Assembly: GCF_007748195.1 (NCBI RefSeq)
Contig: NZ_CP037920.1
Location: 7,250,062 to 7,314,061 of the forward strand
DNA from: Gimesia aquarii
Lineage (GTDB): Bacteria; Planctomycetota; Planctomycetia; Planctomycetales; Planctomycetaceae
Direction of reading: 5' to 3'
DNA length: 64,000 bases
Below are positions 8,167 through 17,319 of this stretch, piece by piece (position 1 is the first letter of the stretch; each line of letters begins with the position of its first letter). The notes below the pieces were generated by a model. That model had not been told where the DNA came from. It was given only the letters and a program-made list of their open reading frames with translations, and made no database searches. Made by a program: the position numbers and the translations under genes.

Positions 8167-9867
8167 ATGAAGTATCTCACGCGTATCCTATTTATCACCT
8201 CGATGTTCTTACTCTTGCACGATATTGTTTCGGCTGCCGATCCTATCCGTGAAATCCAGAACAATGCCGTACTTCATAACCGCTCACCTGTATTACACTG
8301 GGGGTACAACCCAGACAACTATTCAACCTGGACCAGCCATTCACTACGGTTGGTACCCGTTTATACTTTCGGAACTAAAGGAAGTGGTAGCGGTATCGAC
8401 CTCAAGTCTTACACAAAAGAAAACAGCCCCTATCGAAGTTCTGATGCACTGCGTCAGATCTATGGATATCTGCCTGAAAACTCTTTGAATCCACAGGCAG
8501 AATACCTCGACAACACCAACATTGCGGACATGCAACAAGCCGCGTTATCTGCTGGGAAAAAGCATATTTTCCTCGTGATCTTTGATGGGATGGACTGGCA
8601 AACGACACAGGCGGCCGCCCTGTATTATTCCGGTAAAGTATATAAAAAAGGGCGTGGCCACGGGCTGCACTTCCTGGATTACATAGCAGGGGATACAACA
8701 CAGTATGGTTTTGCCGTGACCGCACCTCACAATGAAGAAACTGAAACCAACGTCAATAACCAAACCGTCCTCAACCCTGGTGGTCGGCTTCGGAGTGGCT
8801 ACAACTCGACAAAGGGAGGACTAAACCCCTGGAGTCCTGGAAACGACAATAAGTACATTATTGGAAATAAGGGAAACGGTTTTGGTGAGCATGCCTATCC
8901 GGATTCTGCGAACACGGCAATGGCCATGACATCGGGAGTAAAATCCTACAAGAAAGCACTAAACGTGGACCATTTGGGAGGCCAAGTCTCAACAATTGCT
9001 CATGACGCACAACAAGAGGGATATGCAATCGGCATCGTAACCAGTGTTCCCCTTAGCCATGCCACTCCGGCGGCAGCTTATGCGCACAATGTTTCCCGGC
9101 ATGACTATCAGGATCTGGCCCGAGACTTGTTGGGGCAGGCCTCAATTTCACATCCTCATCAGCCCCTTACCGGGATGGACGTCGTCATCGGTGGCGGATA
9201 CGGATTCCCCGCCAAAGACAAAGATGTAGATCGGCAGGGGGCCAACTTTATTCCGGGAACTGCATACATTACTTCCGAAACGATTTCGAAAGCTAACGTC
9301 AAAAATGGAGGTCAATACACGGTTGCTGTGCGTACCCTCGGACAAAATGGTCATGAAAGCCTGAACCGCGCTGCAGAAGAGGCGCGGCGAAAAGGCACTC
9401 GACTATTGGGAGTTTATGGTGTGGGAAAATATGAAGGCCATCTACCCTACCAAACCGCCAACGGCGACTACCAACCCGCCAACGGAAAAAAAGACATCGC
9501 CGAACAATACACGCCCGCTGATTTGTATGAAAACCCAACGCTGGCCGAGATGACAGCATCTGCAATCAAAGTGCTTTCGGCTGACAAAGAGGGCTTCTGG
9601 ATGATGGTCGAAGCAGGAGACGTCGACTGGGCGAATCACGACACCAATTTAGATAACTCGATTGGTGCCGTCAAAAGCGGAGACGATGCCATTAAAGTCA
9701 TCACTGATTGGGTGGAACAGAACAGTAACTGGAATGAATCCATTCTTATAGTAACCGCGGATCACGGCCACTATCTGAATCTCGATCAACCTGAAGTGAT
9801 TGCTGCCGCCAAAGCCAATGAAAAAAAGAGCCAACACAAGCAAACGAATGCTTCATCAGGGCCATGA
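8167..9867 (+). CDS. Secreted alkaline phosphatase
   Basis: A phosphomonoesterase of the PhoA superfamily. MKYLTRILFITSMFLLLHDI followed by VSA-AD is a signal peptide. LVIFDGMDW gives the first metal-binding Asp (D140), and YPDSANTAMAMTSGVKSYKK holds the nucleophile Ser (S247). VEAGDVDWANHDTNLD and TADHGHY carry the other metal ligands. The protein stops only ~35 residues after TADHGHY, and the distal His region of the family (E. coli H412, usually followed by a short conserved tail) is not recognisable. A run of seven A's at 9820-9826 lies just before the end, so a frameshift is possible, but the other frames restore no clear tail. Role: phosphate release from organic phosphates outside the cytoplasm. 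Confidence 0.88.
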   Translation: MKYLTRILFITSMFLLLHDIVSAADPIREIQNNAVLHNRSPVLHWGYNPDNYSTWTSHSLRLVPVYTFGTKGSGSGIDLKSYTKENSPYRSSDALRQIYGYLPENSLNPQAEYLDNTNIADMQQAALSAGKKHIFLVIFDGMDWQTTQAAALYYSGKVYKKGRGHGLHFLDYIAGDTTQYGFAVTAPHNEETETNVNNQTVLNPGGRLRSGYNSTKGGLNPWSPGNDNKYIIGNKGNGFGEHAYPDSANTAMAMTSGVKSYKKALNVDHLGGQVSTIAHDAQQEGYAIGIVTSVPLSHATPAAAYAHNVSRHDYQDLARDLLGQASISHPHQPLTGMDVVIGGGYGFPAKDKDVDRQGANFIPGTAYITSETISKANVKNGGQYTVAVRTLGQNGHESLNRAAEEARRKGTRLLGVYGVGKYEGHLPYQTANGDYQPANGKKDIAEQYTPADLYENPTLAEMTASAIKVLSADKEGFWMMVEAGDVDWANHDTNLDNSIGAVKSGDDAIKVITDWVEQNSNWNESILIVTADHGHYLNLDQPEVIAAAKANEKKSQHKQTNASSGP

Positions 9868-9908
9868 CGAAATCTTGAAACTTCACAAGCATTATCAGTA
9901 AAACAAGG

Positions 9909-10682
9909 CTAGGCAGTGGCTGCTGGGAACTGAGGCAGCTCGTTGATGTCGTGGTAGCCAATCATTTCGATCTCGTCTGTGTGAGAAGTAAATAACCGGC
10001 GCAGTTCCTTGAGACTAGACTGACGCAAGTCGTTGTCATCGGCTCTCTGAGCGGCAAATGATGAGACTGGATGGTTATCATCCGTCAGTTCCGCGCGCAG
10101 GTAGTACGCATCACCGGCATGGAGTAACCATCGGCTGTCCTGCCGAATCGCAACACCGCAATGCCCGATGGTGTGCCCGAATAATGGAATCAATAGAACT
10201 TCCGCTGCAGGATCCACATTGATGGGACGCGCCTGCAATCCGAACCAATCTCTCTCGCCACGAGAGTAAGTTTGGCAGTTCGGACCATGTTCGAAGTGGC
10301 TGTTGACATATCGCCAGTGTCCGGACTGCATATGCTGCAGTTCCTCCTGTGCGACATGGACTTGAGCATTGGGAAAATCAGCCAAACCACCGGTGTGGTC
10401 AGGGTCGCAGTGAGTCAGAACAATGTGACGGACATCAGCAACTGAAAATCCCAAGGCTTCGATTCGTCGTACTGCGGTATCTGATTCGTTGAATTGAAAG
10501 CCAGCCATGTCGATCAATTCCTGGCCCAGGCGTTCAACTGGGTTTTGTACGTCTAACAGCCCAATTCCAGCATCCACTAACAAGAGTCCCTGCTTGCTTT
10601 CGAGGAGAAGGCAATGGCACACTACAGTGGGGTACCCTTGCACAATTAGTGTCCCGCAATTGATATGATGAATTTTCGTCAC
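9909..10682 (-). CDS. MBL-fold metallo-hydrolase (lactonase-like)
   Basis: A 257-residue metallo-beta-lactamase-fold hydrolase. THCDPDHTGG (H91, D93, D95, H96) is the metal motif; the usual HxHxDH has Asp instead of the second His. FGHTIGH supplies a later His and LLHAGDAYY the bridging Asp. Lactonases of the quorum-quenching type have similar layouts, but substrates in this fold vary widely. I chose the GTG at 10682 because AAGGAA lies ~7 bases before it and the fold begins right there (TKIHHINCGTLIVQG). An upstream in-frame start at 10766 would add 28 residues unlike the family. Convergent with the alkaline phosphatase gene. Confidence 0.82.
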   Translation of the reverse strand: MTKIHHINCGTLIVQGYPTVVCHCLLLESKQGLLLVDAGIGLLDVQNPVERLGQELIDMAGFQFNESDTAVRRIEALGFSVADVRHIVLTHCDPDHTGGLADFPNAQVHVAQEELQHMQSGHWRYVNSHFEHGPNCQTYSRGERDWFGLQARPINVDPAAEVLLIPLFGHTIGHCGVAIRQDSRWLLHAGDAYYLRAELTDDNHPVSSFAAQRADDNDLRQSSLKELRRLFTSHTDEIEMIGYHDINELPQFPAATA

Positions 10683-10927
10683 TGTTGGTTCCTTGTGTGC
10701 AAATTTGGAATTTAGAGAATTCGCGCTAGCATCAAGAATGCAACTGAAACCACACGGGAAAATCAAAGGTTTTCAGGGATTAAGGGCACCTCTCGCTATG
10801 CCGTTTTGACTCTAATCTTACTAAAGCTAAGAGTCAAGTAAGCTACGATTGTGAACCGAATGCCAACCATTACAAATCCCCAATCATCTTGAACCATATT
10901 TGTCTACAGTCATCTATTTGATTGAAG

Positions 10928-11677
10928 CTACTGTGAGCATACTCCACCATCTACTGGCAGCGTATGCCCTGTTACATATCGGGCCTCGTCTGAAAGCAAC
11001 CAAACCACCGCATCGGCAATCTCTTCCGGTTGTCCAATTCTACCCATTGGGACAAAGGCAGCGTAACTATGGGGATCACCTCCAGTACCTTCATGTAGAA
11101 GTGGTGTTTCCACAGGACCGGGGCCAACGGCATTGATTCGAACCCCCCGCTTGGCATAATCAAGTGCTGCTGCTTTCGTCATTCCTGTAACGGCATGTTT
11201 CGTTGAGACATAGAGCGACCACCCAGGATAGCCATTTAAACCAAAGATAGAAGACGTATTCACAATACTCCCGCCACCCTGTTTGAGCATTTGCTCGATC
11301 TCGTACTTCATGCAGTAAAACACTCCCTTGATATTGACGTCGAACAGAGTCGATGCCTTGTCTATGTCCTGTTCGTGTAACGGCACCTGTTCTCCATCCA
11401 TGCCAGCATTGTTAAATCCAAGATCGAGCCCCCCAAACTCGGTAACTGCTCTTTGAACTAATGACATTACATCATCAGGTTTACTGACATCAGTCTGTTG
11501 GAAGATTGCTCGGCCTCCAAATTGTTCGATCGTTTGCACGACTTCTTCACCCTTTGTTGCGTTCCTATTTCCAATGACCAACGCTGCACCCGCCTTTGCC
11601 ATTGCTAAGGCGGTTGCCCTGCCGATACCAGTTCCTCCACCAGTGACGATTCCCACTTTTCCATTCAGATTTGCCAT
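10928..11677 (-). CDS. Short-chain dehydrogenase/reductase (classical SDR)
   Basis: An NAD(P)-dependent oxidoreductase of 249 residues, the normal size for classical SDRs. TGGGTGIG at 12-19 is the nucleotide-binding motif, NNAG at 89-92 stabilises the sheet, and S142/S143, Y156 and K160 (SLYVSTK) form the catalytic set. The C-terminus YVTGHTLPVDGG is typical. AAGGAAATAA before the ATG is a good ribosome binding site. The substrate cannot be assigned; the closest well-known relatives act on glucose, sugar alcohols or 3-oxoacyl groups. Confidence 0.92.
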   Translation of the reverse strand: MANLNGKVGIVTGGGTGIGRATALAMAKAGAALVIGNRNATKGEEVVQTIEQFGGRAIFQQTDVSKPDDVMSLVQRAVTEFGGLDLGFNNAGMDGEQVPLHEQDIDKASTLFDVNIKGVFYCMKYEIEQMLKQGGGSIVNTSSIFGLNGYPGWSLYVSTKHAVTGMTKAAALDYAKRGVRINAVGPGPVETPLLHEGTGGDPHSYAAFVPMGRIGQPEEIADAVVWLLSDEARYVTGHTLPVDGGVCSQ

Positions 11678-11860
11678 TTTATTTCCTTATGTTTTAAGTT
11701 TTTTATTAAATAATTATTTCTGCTGAATGTAGAGTGTTGCTTCATATATCTCAAGCGTTCGATCACTCAGAAGTTGAATCGTGGCATGCAACCGTTAAAA
11801 TGGAATATGTTGTTCGCTACTTCGATCCTAATCCCGATGCTTTAAAATACCGACTGACCA

Positions 11861-13345
11861 GTGATCAATTTACGTCAACAAATTAAATCGACGTCCACTA
11901 TAAACGTCATTGTAACTGCATGTGCAGCAATAGTCGTTCTAATGTTCTCGAGTTGCTTTATTTTGGCGGCAGAGTTTCAGGTCGGTGTTGCTCAGGTCGA
12001 TATCACGCCTCCGATTGGATTTCGAAAGGGCGGGGGGTATGGCGAAATCGTGAGCACAGGAATTCACGATCCCTTGTTTGCCAAAGCGATTGTATTCCGA
12101 CAGGGAACAACCAAAGTCGCCATTGTGATGAACGACTTGCTTTCCGTTCCACGAGAATTGAGCATCCAAGCACGAAAGCAGGCAAGTGAACGCACAGGTA
12201 TCCCACTTCAGAATATAATCATCGCTGCGACGCATAATCATGGTTCTCCGGAGTACTGGGGTTCTCTGCGCGACCTGGCACACAACGCCGCAATGGCAAA
12301 ACTTGGTACTGACCCCAAGGAGACGGTCGACTATCAGGCCAATCTTGTGGCAGCCTGGGTGTCAACGATTGAACAATCTGTCAAAAATTTGCGACCAACC
12401 CAGATTGAGCTCGCGATTGGGAGACAGCAAAGCTTGGCATTTAACCGCCGGTTCCACATGCAAGATGGATCGGTACGTTTCAATCCAGGGGCAGGCAATC
12501 CGGAGATTGTGCGTCCAGCCGGTCCTGTCGACGAAGAATTACCAATCCTACTCTTCCGTGAATCTACCGAAAGCAGAAAGGCCTTCGCATCTCTGTCGCT
12601 GTTCGCAATGCATACGGCAGTTGCTGGAGGTACGGAATTTAGCGCGGACTTCCCCGCAGTGATTCAGTCGCGGCTTCAAAAGCAATTCGGTCAGAACTTT
12701 ATATCTGTATTCGCAGAAGGAACTGCGGGCGACATCAATCATATTGATATCAAGAATAAGAATCAGCTGAGAGGCAGACTGGAAGTCGAGCGAATTGGAA
12801 ACAAATTGGCAGATACAATCATTCACGCGATTAGGACTTCCAGATCGCTCGACAAACCTGAGCTTGCCGTGAAATCGGAAACGGTCTTCGCACCGTTTGA
12901 GCCGATCGGTAAGGCCCGTTACAATGAAGCCATACACTTATTGCGAAACCAAAAAAGTCTGCGAGTTCCGTTTTTAAAACTTGTCGCGGCATGGCGTGAC
13001 TGCCACCGCTACCACCATACTCTGCACTACGGTGACAGAAAGCCACTCGAAGTTCAGGCAATTAGGCTAGATAGAGATTCCGCAGTCGTTGCCTTACCAC
13101 ATGAAATCTTCGTCGAAATCGGATTCGCAATTAAAGCATCTTCACCATTTCGCAATACGATCGTGATCTCGTTGGCTAACGATGTTGACTATTACATCCC
13201 GACGAGACGAGCGTTTGAAGAAGGCAGCTATGAAGTGACGACATGCCCGCTTAACCCAGGTTGTGGCGAGTTGCTTGTGACATCAGCGCAACGATTGCTA
13301 AAATCACTAAAAATGGCAGAAACAACCGAACCTCAACAGCGATGA
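11861..13345 (+). CDS. Neutral/alkaline ceramidase N-terminal-like secreted hydrolase
   Basis: A 494-residue protein resembling the N-terminal domain of neutral/alkaline non-lysosomal ceramidase. A hydrophobic leader at ~13-36 ends in ILAAEF. VGVAQVDITPPIGFRKGGG is the characteristic start of the fold, and AATHNHGSPEYWG (H125, H127) matches the zinc and active-site histidine loop. FAMHTAVAGG and FAEGTAGDINHI are further family blocks. Planctomycete members often lack the C-terminal domain of true ceramidases, as here, so lipid amidase activity is only a possibility. The frame begins at a GTG with no clear ribosome binding site; no ATG occurs before the leader ends. Confidence 0.83.
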   Translation: MINLRQQIKSTSTINVIVTACAAIVVLMFSSCFILAAEFQVGVAQVDITPPIGFRKGGGYGEIVSTGIHDPLFAKAIVFRQGTTKVAIVMNDLLSVPRELSIQARKQASERTGIPLQNIIIAATHNHGSPEYWGSLRDLAHNAAMAKLGTDPKETVDYQANLVAAWVSTIEQSVKNLRPTQIELAIGRQQSLAFNRRFHMQDGSVRFNPGAGNPEIVRPAGPVDEELPILLFRESTESRKAFASLSLFAMHTAVAGGTEFSADFPAVIQSRLQKQFGQNFISVFAEGTAGDINHIDIKNKNQLRGRLEVERIGNKLADTIIHAIRTSRSLDKPELAVKSETVFAPFEPIGKARYNEAIHLLRNQKSLRVPFLKLVAAWRDCHRYHHTLHYGDRKPLEVQAIRLDRDSAVVALPHEIFVEIGFAIKASSPFRNTIVISLANDVDYYIPTRRAFEEGSYEVTTCPLNPGCGELLVTSAQRLLKSLKMAETTEPQQR

Positions 13346-13389
13346 CACACTCATTGTATGATAATACACGCTCATGCTCTCAATGAAAT

Positions 13390-14544
13390 ATGACCATGGA
13401 AATCACCGATACAAAACTGGAATGTCAGCGGGGACTGTTCAACCTTCCCGATGATATTTGCTGGCTTAACTCAGCCTATATGTCACCACTCTTACATTCG
13501 GTGCGCGAGGCTGGGTTGGAAGGTGTTGAACTTCGCGGTCGGCCCTGGAATATTTCAGCAGACGATTTTTTTGAGCCTGCAGAACAAGTCCGATCACTGG
13601 TCGCTGGGCTGATCTATGCAGATGCAGATGGCGTCGCACTCGTGCCTTCGGTCAGCTATGGTATTGGGATCGCAACGGCAAACCTTCCCGTCACAGCCGG
13701 ACAAAACATCGTCGTCGTCGAGGAGCAATTTCCTTCCAACATTTACCCTTGGCGAGAACTGGCAAATGAGCGAAATGCGATTGTGCGCACCGTATCCATT
13801 CCGGAAGGTGGCTGGACAGAATCGATCATTAACCATATTGACAAAGACACGTCTGTTGTCTCCATTCCACACGTTCATTGGACCACCGGAGCTGAGTTTG
13901 ATCTGGTGCGCATCGGCGCACAAGCGCGGTCCGTCGGCGCAGCTTTGGTCGTCGACGCGACACAGTCCCTCGGCATCCTCACATTTGATGTTGAAAAAAT
14001 CCAGCCTGACTTTCTGGTTGCGGCAGCTTATAAGTGCATGCTGGGTCCTTATGGCTTGTCGTACCTCTACGTTGCACCACGATGGCGAAAAGGAAAACCA
14101 CTTGAAGAAGGCTGGCTCAATCGCACAAATGCAGCAGACTTCTCACAGCTGACAGAATATTGCGATGACTATCTGCCAGGTGCGCGAAGATACGATTTCG
14201 GCGAACGATCAAACACAATCCTGCTCGCCATGGCAATCGCGTCTCTGGAACAGATCACGGCATGGAAAACCGAACGCATCGAACAATATACACGGCCGCT
14301 GGTTCAACGAATTGTCGCCAAGGCAGATGAAATGGAACTGTGGCATCCACCAGTCGAATCCTGCTCTCCATGCATGGTTGGTATCAGCCTTCCAGGTGGC
14401 TCTCCAAACACCCTTGGCAAGCAACTTGCCGCAAATGGGATCTACGTGAGCGTTCGCAAAGGAAACGCCAGAATTGCAACCCACGTCTACAATACGGAAG
14501 ATGAAATTGATCGATTTTTCGATGTACTCAGGGATCTGACATAA
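13390..14544 (+). CDS. PLP-dependent aminotransferase class V family protein
   Basis: A 384-residue fold-type I PLP enzyme related to cysteine desulfurases and isopenicillin epimerase-like proteins. VVDATQSLG holds the Asp that contacts the pyridine nitrogen (D189), AAAYKCMLGPYG holds the Schiff-base Lys (K215), and HVHW matches the ring-stacking His region (H161/H163). No flexible Cys loop of a cysteine desulfurase is evident, so desulfurase activity is unlikely. It starts 44 bases after the ceramidase-like gene and could be cotranscribed with it. A second ATG lies two codons in. Confidence 0.88.
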   Translation: MTMEITDTKLECQRGLFNLPDDICWLNSAYMSPLLHSVREAGLEGVELRGRPWNISADDFFEPAEQVRSLVAGLIYADADGVALVPSVSYGIGIATANLPVTAGQNIVVVEEQFPSNIYPWRELANERNAIVRTVSIPEGGWTESIINHIDKDTSVVSIPHVHWTTGAEFDLVRIGAQARSVGAALVVDATQSLGILTFDVEKIQPDFLVAAAYKCMLGPYGLSYLYVAPRWRKGKPLEEGWLNRTNAADFSQLTEYCDDYLPGARRYDFGERSNTILLAMAIASLEQITAWKTERIEQYTRPLVQRIVAKADEMELWHPPVESCSPCMVGISLPGGSPNTLGKQLAANGIYVSVRKGNARIATHVYNTEDEIDRFFDVLRDLT

Positions 14545-14597
14545 CCCGTACTAAAGTTGGCGAGCGAACCGCGTTGCCTGTCTTGATCAAGTCAGTC

Positions 14598-14877
14598 ATG
14601 TGCCTAGCGTTTCTCAAACACATTGTGTAACACACTGACTTTTGACGTGTCTGGGAAAACAATCTCACCTACATCCCAAGGTCCACGCTCAAAGAACATC
14701 ATACCTCCAGAACTTCGATATGTGTATGTCGAAGTCGTTGCCAAGGCTATTGAACTTAAGGATCAGGGAAAGACTCACATGGAAGTCTGCGAAGCTCTGA
14801 ACGATCTTGGATTCAGAACTCGAACCGGCAAGCTCTGGCGGCATCCCCAGCAGATTGTGAAGCTGTTTCGCTCTTTC
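14598..14877. repeat. 280-bp direct repeat, copy 1
   Basis: This segment aligns without gaps to 15867-16146, with about 43 mismatches in 280 bases by hand count (~85% identity). Both copies begin with a remnant of the yjbQ sequence around ATGTGC..GCGTT and end with the recombinase-like frame. Confidence 0.85.
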
Positions 14878-14946
14878 GAGGGTTTAGCAGTTGTCACTTA
14901 TCATTCGTGTAGTCGTTGTAGGATACGCCCGAATTCTGACTGGTAA
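14623..14946 (+). pseudogene. Serine-recombinase-like fragment, copy 1
   Basis: An isolated open frame of up to 107 residues. VVAKAIELKDQGKTHMEVCE followed by ALNDLGFRTRTGKLWRHPQQ resembles the helix-turn-helix part of the 'Recombinase' domain of large serine recombinases. The catalytic resolvase domain is absent, so it is probably a remnant. Most differences from the copy at 15874-16167 are conservative in this frame, suggesting it was once translated. The last ~25 residues after the repeat end look non-coding. Confidence 0.5.
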
Positions 14947-14950
14947 ATTG

Positions 14951-15247
14951 CTAAGTGTGGCCTTCCTTCTTATAGATTTCGACGCACTTTTCGTATGGTG
15001 GATTGGCGAGCTTGCCACCCCGTCTGCCATAGTATCCGACATGTTCCGGCCACTCCAAGCTATTCATGTCTTGAACTTGAATCTCCCACCATGACCAACG
15101 AACCACGTGGGATTTTTTGATGAGTTCCAAGGCCTTGTTCATGTTCGTGCAGGTATAGAACACCATTTCATCTGCACGCCAATCCTGTGGAGTACCCATT
15201 ATTTCATGGTGTAGTACGATGAAAACTTTTATCTTGCTACTCCCCAA
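14951..15247 (-). CDS. Short unknown protein, possible AUA or TTG start
   Basis: I do not recognise this protein. Its composition (RWSWWEIQVQDMNSLEWPEH, then VGYYGRRGGKLANPPYEKC) looks like a real cytoplasmic protein. The natural-looking N-terminus, MKVFIVLHHE by analogy, begins at an ATA at 15232, seven bases after GGGGAG. The TTG at 15247 overlaps that ribosome binding site, so the original ATG may have mutated to ATA. The 15 bases carrying GGGGAG (15237-15251) are identical to the 3' end of the intact yjbQ at 19740-19754. It follows the 107-residue gene by six bases and is probably in the same transcript. Confidence 0.5.
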   Translation of the reverse strand: MGSSKIKVFIVLHHEIMGTPQDWRADEMVFYTCTNMNKALELIKKSHVVRWSWWEIQVQDMNSLEWPEHVGYYGRRGGKLANPPYEKCVEIYKKEGHT

Positions 15248-15253
15248 TAATTT

Positions 15254-15577
15254 CTAATCATATTGCTCCAACAGTTGCTGCCACCAGATGTCTAGATTGT
15301 CTTCATCGTATGCAGTCATAAGTTTAGCCAATTGCCCCGATGCCTGTGATTTCAATTTAATGTTTATGTCTGGCTCTAAGAACCACAACCATCCAAGCAG
15401 CTCTTGGGGGCTTGGTGGACTTCCATCTGGGCACCAGTCAAACGAAGATTCGTTGACACCAATTGTAGTACCGAAGATTGCCTTGAGGCATGAAAGACGG
15501 TCTTCTACCCTTTCGACTTCGGAAACTTTTGATAACTGTACTCGGCGAGATACTGACGAACTATCACTCAAATCCAT
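15254..15577 (-). CDS. Short unknown protein (107 aa)
   Basis: Not recognised. An acidic, soluble protein with a Trp-rich middle and end (FDWCPDGSPPSPQELLGWLWFL ends mid-protein; WWQQLLEQYD at the C-terminus) and no signal peptide or membrane segment. The ATG at 15577 sits six bases after GGGGAG, and that ribosome binding site is formed by the last codons of the truncated yjbQ upstream (stop at 15581). It therefore appears to be translated from a yjbQ-derived leader. Probably co-transcribed with the 98-residue frame at 14951-15247. Confidence 0.6.
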   Translation of the reverse strand: MDLSDSSSVSRRVQLSKVSEVERVEDRLSCLKAIFGTTIGVNESSFDWCPDGSPPSPQELLGWLWFLEPDINIKLKSQASGQLAKLMTAYDEDNLDIWWQQLLEQYD

Positions 15578-15580
15578 AAC

Positions 15581-15904
<324 letters not shown>

Positions 15905-16220
15905 TGCCTTTTGTCATAACCAGGAAAACGATCTCACCGACATCCCAAGGTCCACGCTCAAAGAACATCATACCCACAGAACTTCGAAATGTGTACGCCG
16001 AAGTCGTTGCCAAGGCCATTGAACTTAAGGATCAAGGTAAGACTCACAAGGAAATCTGCGAAGTTCTAAACGATCTTGGGCTCAGGACTCGAAGAGGGAA
16101 GCCGTGGCGACATCCGCAGCAGATTGTGAAGTTGCTGCGTTCGTTTTACATAATTGTCAAAAAATGAATACAGTGTTAATGAAAAAAACCAGAGTGACAT
16201 TTCTTCTGTTTGGGTAAAAC

Positions 16221-16251
16221 AATTAAAACGGGGGCGCCTCTGGGACGCCCC
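16221..16251 (-). terminator. Intrinsic terminator of the CarF-like gene
   Basis: On the minus strand GGGGCG and CGCCCC pair around a 9-base loop and are followed by CGTTTTAATTGTTTT. It lies ~25 bases after the stop of the gene at 16277-16849. Confidence 0.7.
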
Positions 16252-16276
16252 ACATACTAGAATTGTTTAGAATCAA

Positions 16277-16849
16277 TTAGCGGCGCGGGGAAACACCGCT
16301 CAACAGATAAACAACGAATTCCAAGAATCGCCAAAACTTAAGCTTATCGAGAACAGGATTCATAATGTTGGAAATCACACAATAATGATCATCGAAAGGA
16401 GTTCCGTGATGACCTCCGACATGGTGCTTTTGTGTTTGTAAAATTTGAAGCTTCTGAAGAATCCGGATTGCTTGTGGAACTTTTTTTACTTGGAGATGAG
16501 TAAAGTAGTGAATTTCGTTTGCTACCGCTCCAATTGACAGAGCCACCCCCCATGCAGGTGTCAAAATTCCGAGAAAATAACTTCCTGCCAGAAAAATGAC
16601 TGCAAGCCCTATTGTCATTGAGTTGCGGTCCAGAAACGACGAATGCGTGAACGCCATTGGATGAAGGTGGTGTTCCAGATTAGGTTGAATAACTAACTTT
16701 CCAAAAAAGGGCGTGTTTTCGTTTCCGTAGGAATCTTCCAGCCAGTGAAAAAATCCGCTTAAGAAATCAACAAGTAGGATACACCCAATATATGGAAGTA
16801 AGTTGATGATCAGGTGTGTGAGAAAAAGGAAAAAGTAGTTCATAATCAA
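16277..16849 (-). CDS. CarF/PEDS1 (TMEM189, Kua) family lipid desaturase
   Basis: A 190-residue integral membrane protein with the histidine pattern of plasmanylethanolamine desaturase. This enzyme uses O2 to create the vinyl-ether bond of plasmalogens. D28-F-x-S-G-x-x-H35-W, N58-L-E-H60-H61-x-H63-P, N111-E-I-H114-x-x-x-H118, and K141-H142-H143-x-x-x-H147-H148 followed by H155 are all present. Hydrophobic segments at ~5-30 and 78-110 fit the family's topology. The closest well-studied bacterial relative is CarF of Myxococcus, which makes plasmalogens and senses singlet oxygen. Activity on ether lipids here is inferred; ether-lipid synthesis genes are not in the window. It sits between mobile-element-like repeats, which hints at horizontal acquisition. 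Confidence 0.85.
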   Translation of the reverse strand: MIMNYFFLFLTHLIINLLPYIGCILLVDFLSGFFHWLEDSYGNENTPFFGKLVIQPNLEHHLHPMAFTHSSFLDRNSMTIGLAVIFLAGSYFLGILTPAWGVALSIGAVANEIHYFTHLQVKKVPQAIRILQKLQILQTQKHHVGGHHGTPFDDHYCVISNIMNPVLDKLKFWRFLEFVVYLLSGVSPRR

Positions 16850-17160
16850 TTCTCCGCATACAGAGAATCACACAGCGATGGGATTCTGGTACAATCCATT
16901 AAGACGCCCGACTGGCTTTTTCAATGCGTGATTCAGTTTAGTTCTAGAGATGCCATTACAGAGGCACTCTCTTGAAGGTGGAACAATCACTATTGCGATT
17001 GTCTTAGGCGTTTAGAGCGACCGGGTGCTGGTACCACACGGTCGCTCGTCTCTTTAAGGATCCTTTCTAGTAATTACTTGGATTGATGATCGAAACTTAC
17101 AATTCAGGCAATTTCCAAATCAGTTGTTGTATTCAAGTGACTTCGCAAGGTAATGTCTGG
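16850..17160. other. Intergenic, with a 9-bp stem hairpin at 17015-17047
   Basis: No gene is recognised. GAGCGACCG (17015-17023) and CGGTCGCTC (17039-17047) form a perfect 9-bp stem with a 15-base loop. It could end the small minus-strand frame at 17161-17319, although no T-tract follows on that strand. Confidence 0.4.
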
Positions 17161-17319
17161 TCACACTCTGTTAAAGCGACTTCGGGGAGAGAGTTGTTTC
17201 AGCAGCTCCATAATCTCGTTGGCTCGCTTCAGCCATTCATCATTAGAAATACTTGTGGCCCCTTGGACGATTGCTTCACTAACACAATTGCGTTTTGCCA
17301 GTGTTTTTTGGTCAAGCAT
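17161..17319 (-). CDS. Possible small protein (52 aa)
   Basis: A short minus-strand frame starting MLDQKTLAKR and continuing with SISNDEWLKRANEIMELLKQ. It has a plausible amphipathic-helical, charged composition. GGAG nine bases before the ATG supports translation. A 30-residue frame (MMRDLKLGIVKPEL...) overlaps its start by a few bases upstream and could be coupled. No family is recognised. Composition and ribosome binding site are the only evidence. Confidence 0.4.
   Translation of the reverse strand: MLDQKTLAKRNCVSEAIVQGATSISNDEWLKRANEIMELLKQLSPRSRFNRV

Noticed and set aside
13390..14544. Cysteine desulfurase identity for the class V aminotransferase
   Set aside because: No catalytic Cys loop of IscS/SufS type is evident near the C-terminus.
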